A stretch of DNA of 64,000 nt from Gemmiger sp. An50. GTDB taxonomy: Bacteria; Bacillota; Clostridia; Oscillospirales; Ruminococcaceae. The stretch is from assembly GCF_002161595.1 (NCBI RefSeq), contig NZ_NFID01000013.1, forward strand, positions 1 through 64,000, read 5' to 3'. Position numbers and translations under genes: made by a program. A model generated the notes under the pieces. That model worked only from the letters and a program-made list of their open reading frames with translations, was not told the origin of the DNA and did not search any database. Positions 57,710 to 64,000 of this stretch are shown piece after piece (position 1 is the stretch's first letter; each line of letters starts with the position of its first letter).

Positions 57710-59032
57710 TTAGGCCTGGGTCTTTTCGCCCAGTACCACGTTCAGGGTGATCAGCTCGCCGCTCCGGTCCACCTGTACCTGAACGGTATCGCCCGCGGTG
57801 TAATCCTGCAGGGCGTTGGTCACATCGGTGGCGGTGGTCACGGTCTTGGTGCCCACGCTCACGATGCGGTCGCCAACCTTCATGCCGGCATTGGCAGCGC
57901 CGCTGCCCTCGCTCACGCTCTGCACGTAAGCGCCCAGCGTGGAAACGCCGTACTGCATGGCGGTCTGCGCATCGGTGATGCTCACCACGGTGATGCCCAG
58001 AGCGGGACGGCCGGTCACGTAGCCATTTTCGATCAGATCCTGGGTCACGGCCTTGGCGGTGTTGATGGGAATGGCGAAGCCCAGACCCTCGGCGTTTTCA
58101 TCGGCGTTCTTCGCGTTCACGATGCCGATCAGTTCGCCCTTGGAGTTGAACAGGCCGCCGCCGGAGTTGCCCGGGCTGATAGCGGCGCTGGTCTGGATCA
58201 GGTTCATGGTGTTGCCTTCCACGGTCACGCTGCGGTTCAGTGCGCTGATGATGCCGTCGGTGGAGGTCACGCCCAGGTTGCTGGGGTTGCCCACCGCGAT
58301 GGCGGTCTCACCGATGGCAATGGTGTCGGAGTCGCCCAGGACCGCAGGAGTCAGACCGGTGGCGTCGATCTTGATGACCGCGATGTCGCTCTGGGAGTCA
58401 GAGCCGACCAGGGTCGCGTTGTAGGTGGTGCCGTCGTTCAGCTTCACGGTGATCTGCTGCGCGCCCTCCACCACGTGGGCGTTGGTGATGATGTAGCCGT
58501 CAGCGGTGAAGATCACGCCGCTGCCCGCGCCGCTCACCACCTGCTGGCCGCCCCAGAAGCCGTAGCTGGTGGTGACCATCTGCTCGGTGGTGATCTCCAC
58601 CACGCTGGGGGTGATGGCGTTGATCACGCCAACCAGGCCATCGGCAGAGGAGGCGTCGGTGCTGGTGGCGGTGCCGGAGGGATTGGCGCTCTGGTATACG
58701 ATGCGGGCGCTGCTGGTCTTATCGGCCAGGTAGAAGCCCGCGTAGCCGCCGCCGAAGCTTACGCCTGCCACAAGAACCAGGGCCAGTGCGCCCGCGCCGA
58801 TCTTTTTCAGGCGGGGATGGCTCTTCTTCATGCGGGGAGGCTGGGGTTCGCCGCCCATGGGGGCGGAGGGGCCATTTTCCGGCATCGGGGAGCCGGAGGC
58901 GGTGTAGTCGGCGCCGGCGCCCATGGAGGGTTCGCCGCTGGGGCCGATGGGGGTGTAGGAAGCGGGGGTGGGATTGTTGCCGCCGCTGTTCGGGTAGGTG
59001 CCGGAATAATCATATTCCCATTTGTTTTCCAT
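57710..59032 (-). CDS. htrA: HtrA-like serine protease with PDZ domain
   Basis: A 440-aa membrane-anchored protease for envelope protein quality control. Residues 1-70 are cytoplasmic and rich in Pro, Gly and Ser, followed by a single membrane helix (about 78-101). The trypsin-like domain holds the triad H186 (TNAHVVEG), D216 (SDIAVIKI) and S290 (SPGNSGGGL). A PDZ domain (about residues 345-435) binds substrate tails. AAAGGATGAT precedes the ATG. Upstream there is a minus-strand TATAAC-like -10 with a poor -35. Confidence 0.93.
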   Translation of the reverse strand: MENKWEYDYSGTYPNSGGNNPTPASYTPIGPSGEPSMGAGADYTASGSPMPENGPSAPMGGEPQPPRMKKSHPRLKKIGAGALALVLVAGVSFGGGYAGFYLADKTSSARIVYQSANPSGTATSTDASSADGLVGVINAITPSVVEITTEQMVTTSYGFWGGQQVVSGAGSGVIFTADGYIITNAHVVEGAQQITVKLNDGTTYNATLVGSDSQSDIAVIKIDATGLTPAVLGDSDTIAIGETAIAVGNPSNLGVTSTDGIISALNRSVTVEGNTMNLIQTSAAISPGNSGGGLFNSKGELIGIVNAKNADENAEGLGFAIPINTAKAVTQDLIENGYVTGRPALGITVVSITDAQTAMQYGVSTLGAYVQSVSEGSGAANAGMKVGDRIVSVGTKTVTTATDVTNALQDYTAGDTVQVQVDRSGELITLNVVLGEKTQA

Positions 59033-59162
59033 ACTCTATCATCCTTTCAGGTGAACAAGGAGTCCGGGGCGTTTGCTCCATTGAAACGCCGCTCTTGCGG
59101 CCCCTTGTGTATCGTTCTGGTTATAGTTTATCCGCCCGCCGTGAAAAACATTTTATGGCCGG

Positions 59163-59191
59163 GTGAAAAAAATGTGAAATCCATGTATAAT
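59163..59191 (+). promoter_or_regulatory. Promoter of the GNAT-MnmM gene
   Basis: GTGAAA (59163-59168), 17-bp spacer, TATAAT (59186-59191). Confidence 0.6.
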
Positions 59192-59270
59192 TGGTATGGT
59201 TCCGGGCTTTGGATCATGCCTGGAAACTCACCATATAAGCATATCATATTTGGAAAGGCAGGGCAATGGC

Positions 59271-60134
59271 GTGCGGGTGATACGCGAAGGAGAAGAATTC
59301 CTGTTATATAAGGAAAAGCTGCTTGTGGGGCGGTGCGGCTGCACCCGTCAGGGCGAGGGCTGGCAGCTGGGGCCCCTTTGGGTGGACCCGGACTGGCGCC
59401 GCCGCGGCTACGGCAGTTTTCTTTTGCGCCAGGTGCTGAAAAACACCGGCGGATACACCGGCGAGAGCCTGCATTTTCTGGAGCTTGGGGAGGATGCGGC
59501 CGAGAAAGCGCTGGCGGAAAAATTCGGCTTTTCCCGTGCCGGAAATCTTTGGCGCAGGCATCGGGTGCCGGACCCCACCGCCGTGGGCCTGACCCATGAT
59601 TTTCTGCGTCAGAATCTGCTGCCCGGCGGCTTTTTTGTGGATGCCACCTGCGGCAACGGGGGCGATACCGAGTTTCTGTGCCGCCTGGCGGGCCCGCAGG
59701 GTAAGGTACTGGCGCTGGATCTACAGCAGCAGGCGGTGGACAATACCAATGCCCGGCTGGCCGCGGAGGGCCTTTCGGATATCGGCCGGGCGGTGCAGGC
59801 GGACCACGCAAATCTGGCACAGCTGGTGGAAAAGGGCAGCGCGGACTGCGTGGTCTTCAACTTCGGCTATCTGCCCGGAGCGGACCACAGCCTGTTCACC
59901 ACACCGAAAAGCAGTCTGCCCGCGGTGGAGGCGGCGCTGGCGGCGCTGCGCCCCGGCGGCATCCTGGCGGCCTGCCTGTACAGCGGAGGCCCCAACGGTG
60001 ACGGGGAGAAGAACGCCCTGCTGGAATTTTTCCGGGCACTGCCCATTCGGGAATACACCGTGCTGGTGTGTGAGTTCGCCAACTGGGCCCCCACCGCGCC
60101 GCTGCCCTGCTTTGTGCGAAAAAAGGGCTGGTGA
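59271..60134 (+). CDS. GNAT acetyltransferase-MnmM (YtqB) methyltransferase fusion
   Basis: A 287-aa two-domain protein. Residues 1-100 look like a GNAT fold with the acetyl-CoA pyrophosphate loop DPDWRRRGYGSFLL. Residues about 105-287 match the YtqB/MnmM family, an SAM-dependent methylase that finishes mnm5s2U34 in tRNA of Gram-positive bacteria: THDFLRQNLLPGGFFVDATC, GNGGDTEFL, and NFGYLPGADHSL with the family N-x-G-Y-L-P. The start is GTG at 59271, with AGGG 8 bases upstream; the longer frame reaches back to GTG/ATG-like codons without a ribosome site. The GNAT role is unknown. Confidence 0.82.
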   Translation: MRVIREGEEFLLYKEKLLVGRCGCTRQGEGWQLGPLWVDPDWRRRGYGSFLLRQVLKNTGGYTGESLHFLELGEDAAEKALAEKFGFSRAGNLWRRHRVPDPTAVGLTHDFLRQNLLPGGFFVDATCGNGGDTEFLCRLAGPQGKVLALDLQQQAVDNTNARLAAEGLSDIGRAVQADHANLAQLVEKGSADCVVFNFGYLPGADHSLFTTPKSSLPAVEAALAALRPGGILAACLYSGGPNGDGEKNALLEFFRALPIREYTVLVCEFANWAPTAPLPCFVRKKGW

Positions 60135-60151
60135 CACCTGTTTACGGAATC

Positions 60152-60187
60152 AAAAAGGAGCCTTCCCGGCGGGAAGGCTCCTTTTTC
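60152..60187. terminator. Bidirectional terminator
   Basis: AAAAAGGAGCCTTCCC, loop GGC, GGGAAGGCTCCTTTTT; stops the GNAT-MnmM gene and the convergent GH3 gene. Confidence 0.92.
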
Positions 60188-60235
60188 ATTGAGACGGGGA
60201 AACGGGTTTCTCAATGCAGTTGTGCGAAAAAAGGG

Positions 60236-63200
60236 TTATGCGTTTGTCTGGGCACCCTTCTTTTCCTTCTTCCAGCGGCGGACGATGGCCACCACGCCCC
60301 AGGCGATCAGGCCAGCGGCAATGATGCCTTCACCGATCAGGATGAAGTAGTAGTTGGCAAAGGGCAGCTCGCCCACTGTGGTGCCGTGCACAATGCCGTT
60401 CATGGCGTTGGAGTTCACGGTGGTGTACAGGATGTGCTTGAGCGCCTGACGGGCAAAGTAGCGGGAAGCGGGATTGGTGATATCCAGCGGAGCATCCACC
60501 TCGTAGCCGGTGAGCTTCAGGTCGCCGCCGGCGCGGATGCACTGCTCGGTATCCATCACGCCGCCGTTGTCGTAGTCGGTGATTACAGTGCCGTCAAAGC
60601 CCCACTCGTTGCGCAGAACGCCGGTGAGCAGATTGTAGTCGCCGCCGGACCAGGTGCAGCCCACCCGGTTGAAGGCGGACATCACGGTCATTACCGCCGG
60701 GATTTCGGCAGTGGTCTGGGTAAAGCTGTCGGTGGACTCGTCGTACTGCTGTACCATGATCTCGGTGGTGGGCCGCTCTTCGATGCAGGTCTGGAAGGGC
60801 TTGAGGTAGATCTCGCGGATGGCCTGCTCGTTGGAGAAGGTGGCCACATGGCTGCGATGATCCTCCTGGTCGTTCAGTGCGAAGTGCTTGATGTAGGCGT
60901 ATACGCCCTTTTCCGCACAGGCGCTGGCGGCCTGCAGGGCCAGCTCGCCGGACATGAAGCCGTCTTCGGAGTAGTACTCGAAGTTACGGCCGGCGAAGGG
61001 GGTGCGGTGGATGTTCATGGCGGGTGCGTACCAGCCGCTGATCAGGCCGATGTAGGTGTGGGTGCCCCAGTTGCCGTCGGCGGCCAGAGCGTCCTCGCCC
61101 ACATAGTAGCCGTGCAGGTAGGAGTTGTTGCGATCCCAGCTGGCGGCCAGGTTGGTGGCGCAGGGATAGGTGATGGAATAGGGCTCGTGGGTGATGCCGC
61201 CCTCGTTCAGGCCGGAAGGGCCGTCGTAGTCAATGGCACGGGGCTTGCCCACGTTGGAAGAGGCCAGAGTCTGGTAGCCGCCGTTGCGCACGATGGTCTC
61301 CAGCTCGGTGGCGTCCATCTGGTCGATCAGGGCATCCCAACCGCCCTCGGCCTCCACTTCGTCGAAGTCGCGGCCGCGGAAGTCGATCAGCTCCAGATCG
61401 CCGTCATTGCCGTAGGTGCCGTCCAGTGCGGCGGCCTCTTCCTCGGTCATGGGGTTCAGGGACGCCTCGGCGCCCTTGGCCTGGATGGCAGCTTTGATCT
61501 CGTCGGAGACCTCCACCTCCCAGGTGTAGCCGTTCTTTTCGCTGAACTCGCTCTTGCGCTGGCTGTCCTGAGTGCCGTGGGTGGTGGGGAAGGTGCCTAC
61601 CCAGTCCTGACGGGACAGGTACTGGTCGCGGGGGGTCAGCTCATCGTAGCTGGCATGGTCGAACTGGTTGGTGATCTCGGCACCGGCGGCAGAGGTGGCA
61701 TAGGTCACGTTGTCCACGCCGCCGTTGTCGGTGTAGTCGTAGGTCCAGCAGCCCACAAAGCTTGCGTCGGGGGTGCCGAACAGGCCGTCGCTCTCCACGC
61801 CCGCATAGGCCAGGAAGTTGTTGTTGGCTGCATGGGCGTTGGAGGCGGCAGTCAGCAGGTAGTCGCCGGCCTCCAGAATGTAGGTCTTGGACTGCACGTC
61901 GTCGTAGGAAATGAAGTCCTTTTTGTTCACCGTGATGGTAACAGTCTCGGACTGGCCGGGAGCCAGCTCGCCGGTCTTCTCAAAGCCTACCAGAGAGGAG
62001 GAAGCCTTCTCAATGTGGTTGGTTTTGTCATATTCGGTGTAGGGGCTGTTCAGATACAGCTGCACCACATCGCGGCCTGCCACCGAACCGGTGTTGGTCA
62101 CGGTCACGTTCACCTGAATGTCGCCGTTGGCGTCCATCTCGCTCATGGTGAAGTCGGACCACTGGAAGGTGGTGTAGGACAGACCGTAGCCGAAGGGATA
62201 CTGTACGGTGGTGGCGTAGTCATAGTCACCCGCGTTGCCCTGGTCCAGGGTTTTGTCGAAGTAGCGGGTCTCGTAGTACTTGTAGCCCACGTAGATGCCT
62301 TCGTCGTAGAACACGGCGGCCTCCACGTCGCTGCCGTTATTGACCATCATCATGTCGCCCATGTTCTGCATGGCGGGGGAGGAGAACAGGTCGTAGGCGA
62401 AGGTATCCACCAGATGGCCGGAGGGGTTCACGCTGCCGCTCAGCACGTCCGCAATGGAGCGGCAGGTGTCGCCGCCTGCGCCGGGGGCCCACAGCACCGC
62501 GGAGATGTTGGGGTAATCCTTCACCCAGCCCAACTCAAAGGCGTTGTTGGTGTTGACCACCAGAATTACGTTGTCGAAGTTGTCGTTCAGGTACTGGATC
62601 ACGCCCAGCTCCACGCTGTCCAGCTCCAGATAGTGCTTGTCTTTATCCTCTTCAATGTCGGTCCAGTCGCCCATGTAGCGGCCCAGGTCGCGGCCCTCGC
62701 CGCCGGTGCGGGCGATGAAGAAGACGGGGATGGTGCCTTCGGCCTCCTGCTTGGCGGCGTCGGGAATGGCGGAGATGGGAGCCTCGTTGATGGACCAGTC
62801 CTCAGCACCGCCGTACATGATGGCGCCGCCGCCGCGGGTGTAGGTGCTGTGGTTATCGGTGTAGAACTTCCACAGGGACTCGTTCACCTCAAAGCCCTGC
62901 TCCAGCAGAGCGGTGCGCATGTCGCTGGAGATGGTGCTCACGCCGGAGCCGGTGCCACCGGCCAGCAGATCCACCGAGGAGGCGGAGAACAGGCTCAGCT
63001 TGGAACCGGCGGCCACGGGCAGGCCCTTGCCGTTCTCGGTGTTGTTGTAGAGCAGTACAAAGCCTTCCGCACCGGCTTTGCGGGTGAATTCCTGCTCTGC
63101 GGCCTGCAGGGCTTCAGAGTCAGTGATGTCGCGGGTGTAGTAGGCGGCATCCACGCCGTCCACAGCGCTGCTGCTGGAGAAATCCGTCTCGCCGAAAATG

Positions 63201-63337
63201 TCGCGCAGCACCAGATCATACATCGAGGTGGTGATGACGGAAAGCGCGATCGAGAACGCCAGCAGAATGGCCAGCAGCGGCGTGAGGATCGCGGTGAGCG
63301 CTTTCGCGCTCAGTTTTTTCTTCTTGTCCTTTGCCAT
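60236..63337 (-). CDS. GH3 beta-glucosidase-type enzyme, permuted domains, anchored at both ends
   Basis: A 1033-aa protein. One membrane helix lies at each end (about residues 15-38 and 998-1020), leaving the enzyme outside the cell. The GH3 domains are in reverse order: the alpha/beta sandwich (about residues 80-350, with NVILVVNTNNAFELG and GHLVDTFAYDLF) and a fibronectin-III-like domain come first, and the TIM barrel (from about residue 640) comes last, with KHFALNDQEDHRSH and the nucleophile segment VITDYDNGG (Asp about 921). Reverse-order GH3 enzymes are known from Ruminococcus albus and Butyrivibrio. ATG 63337 has AAGGAGG upstream. Confidence 0.87.
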   Translation of the reverse strand: MAKDKKKKLSAKALTAILTPLLAILLAFSIALSVITTSMYDLVLRDIFGETDFSSSSAVDGVDAAYYTRDITDSEALQAAEQEFTRKAGAEGFVLLYNNTENGKGLPVAAGSKLSLFSASSVDLLAGGTGSGVSTISSDMRTALLEQGFEVNESLWKFYTDNHSTYTRGGGAIMYGGAEDWSINEAPISAIPDAAKQEAEGTIPVFFIARTGGEGRDLGRYMGDWTDIEEDKDKHYLELDSVELGVIQYLNDNFDNVILVVNTNNAFELGWVKDYPNISAVLWAPGAGGDTCRSIADVLSGSVNPSGHLVDTFAYDLFSSPAMQNMGDMMMVNNGSDVEAAVFYDEGIYVGYKYYETRYFDKTLDQGNAGDYDYATTVQYPFGYGLSYTTFQWSDFTMSEMDANGDIQVNVTVTNTGSVAGRDVVQLYLNSPYTEYDKTNHIEKASSSLVGFEKTGELAPGQSETVTITVNKKDFISYDDVQSKTYILEAGDYLLTAASNAHAANNNFLAYAGVESDGLFGTPDASFVGCWTYDYTDNGGVDNVTYATSAAGAEITNQFDHASYDELTPRDQYLSRQDWVGTFPTTHGTQDSQRKSEFSEKNGYTWEVEVSDEIKAAIQAKGAEASLNPMTEEEAAALDGTYGNDGDLELIDFRGRDFDEVEAEGGWDALIDQMDATELETIVRNGGYQTLASSNVGKPRAIDYDGPSGLNEGGITHEPYSITYPCATNLAASWDRNNSYLHGYYVGEDALAADGNWGTHTYIGLISGWYAPAMNIHRTPFAGRNFEYYSEDGFMSGELALQAASACAEKGVYAYIKHFALNDQEDHRSHVATFSNEQAIREIYLKPFQTCIEERPTTEIMVQQYDESTDSFTQTTAEIPAVMTVMSAFNRVGCTWSGGDYNLLTGVLRNEWGFDGTVITDYDNGGVMDTEQCIRAGGDLKLTGYEVDAPLDITNPASRYFARQALKHILYTTVNSNAMNGIVHGTTVGELPFANYYFILIGEGIIAAGLIAWGVVAIVRRWKKEKKGAQTNA

Positions 63338-63503
63338 GAAAATCCTCCTTACAAGTGTCTGATTTGCAGCCGCGCTGGGCAAAAAGCGCGCCTGCTCTCC
63401 TTGCTTCTCTCTCCGGAAAACCGGCCCCGTGCCAGGGAAAAAGGCCGGAGAAAACGAAAGGAGAAACCGCCGGGGCCGGTTCTTCGGCCCAAACTATAAC
63501 AAA
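63338..63503 (-). promoter_or_regulatory. Structured 5' UTR and promoter region of the GH3 gene
   Basis: On the minus strand a TATAGT-like -10 sits near 63500-63490. Then AACCGGCCCC (63481-63472) pairs perfectly with GGGGCCGGTT (63428-63419), enclosing 43 bases, and a GCGC-rich hairpin follows. No T tract follows the stem, so it is not an intrinsic terminator. Confidence 0.5.
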
Positions 63504-63533
63504 AGGGAACACCCCTGGCAATGGGTGTTCCCT
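63500..63533 (-). terminator. Terminator of the GHKL kinase gene
   Basis: On the minus strand AGGGAACACCC, loop ATTGCCAG, GGGTGTTCCCT, then TTTGTT. Confidence 0.8.
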
Positions 63534-63585
63534 AAACTGCATCTTTTTTTCGTGTATTGCACATTTGGCTGTTTGAAAGCGGGGC

Positions 63586-64000
63586 TCAGCGGTCGGACAG
63601 GCTGAACAGGATGTTCAGATGGAATACATCTCCGTCCACATGAGCTGTCAGCTCTCCGTCATATTTGTGCACGATCATCTGGATGCTCCGCAAGCCGAAG
63701 CCATGGCAGGAGGTATCCGCCTTGGTGGTCAGAGGCAGACCGTTCTGGAAGGTGAGCGTGCCGTCAAAGTAGTTGTCCTGCTGGATGAGCAGCATGCAGC
63801 CACGGGCCTTGACCACCAGATTGATGATACGCCGTTCCCGCTGAGGCACAGCCGCCACCGCCTCCAGGGCATTGTCGATCACGTTGCCGAACAGGCAGTA
63901 CAGATCACTGTTTTCCAGAAAAGCCAGCTTTTCTCCATCCACCATACAGGAGAGCTGGATGCCGTTCTGTTCGCAGTAGAGGCTCTTTTCGGTGAGCAGC
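63586..64000 (-). CDS. GHKL-domain sensor histidine kinase, C-terminal part (cut by window end)
   Basis: The last 137 codons of a kinase whose N-terminus lies beyond the window. The reading frame stays open to base 64000. Seen are LLTEKSLYCEQNGIQLSCMV, the N-box NVIDNALEAV, and the G-box CHGFGLRSIQ with a short C-terminus, typical of AgrC/ComD-like GHKL kinases that sense peptides and phosphorylate LytTR regulators. A LytTR regulator may lie outside the window. It is separated from the GH3 gene by a terminator, so joint regulation is not implied. Confidence 0.85.
   Translation of the reverse strand, partial: LLTEKSLYCEQNGIQLSCMVDGEKLAFLENSDLYCLFGNVIDNALEAVAAVPQRERRIINLVVKARGCMLLIQQDNYFDGTLTFQNGLPLTTKADTSCHGFGLRSIQMIVHKYDGELTAHVDGDVFHLNILFSLSDR

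Noticed and set aside
60131-63499. 1122-codon plus-strand frame opposite the GH3 gene
   Set aside because: Antisense shadow; Gly/Val/His repeats without any domain, whereas the minus strand encodes a clear GH3 enzyme.

Overview
The window looks like a chromosomal segment from a high-GC, anaerobic gut Firmicute. The best guess is the Oscillospiraceae/Ruminococcaceae group (Faecalibacterium, Gemmiger, Subdoligranulum and relatives). This is inferred from gene content: an L10 leader RNA, a DUF1934-argS pair, type IV ABC-permease-like and GHKL proteins, xylan and oligosaccharide glycosidases, a c-ring of Na+ type, and strong sigma-A-like promoters with AGGAGG ribosome sites. No phage, insertion sequence or CRISPR array was seen. 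Nearly all of it is housekeeping or metabolic sequence.

Layout, left to right. The end of an rRNA region (two 5S copies) and a tRNA-Glu are followed by decayed trailer/terminator copies (1-890). Next is an uncharacterised pair of membrane proteins, DUF5058 plus a partner (895-2333). On the minus strand lies a cobalamin uptake operon (btuFCD-like plus a PduO-type protein) behind a B12 riboswitch, with a DPM1-like glycosyltransferase upstream (2405-7151). A complete F-type ATP synthase operon follows (7389-14564), then a membrane-anchored phosphoesterase, a ROK regulator with an MFS carrier, and a MarR regulator with a MATE efflux pump (14668-20229). The pyrimidine operon pyrC-F-K-D-E-carA-carB has a putative leader-peptide attenuator in front and a tandem structured repeat before pyrE (20291-29606).

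After that come two small unknown membrane proteins and ftsH, a DEAD-box helicase, a convergent ldh with an unusual leader, and the minus-strand block argS, DUF1934, murI and ddl (29623-40226). The translation cluster rpmG-secE-nusG-rplK-rplA-(L10 leader)-rplJ-rplL follows, then glmS and a GH13 glucosidase (40412-47977). The last third holds pncB, a D,D-carboxypeptidase, a GH120 beta-xylosidase divergent from an AraC regulator, a diguanylate cyclase, cysE, htrA, a GNAT-MnmM fusion, a permuted GH3 beta-glucosidase anchored at both ends, and the 3' part of a GHKL sensor kinase cut by the window end.

The most interesting signals are: (i) two tandem copies of an RNA-like element upstream of pyrE, whose stems differ by compensatory and G-U changes; (ii) a 26-codon leader peptide whose stop codon touches an intrinsic terminator before pyrC, an architecture like enteric pyrL in a Firmicute; (iii) an AtpE with two membrane carboxylates (E29 and E62) that predicts Na+ coupling of the Fusobacterium type; (iv) an intrinsic-terminator-like hairpin at the very 5' end of the ldh transcript; and (v) the GNAT-MnmM fusion and the permuted, doubly anchored GH3 enzyme.
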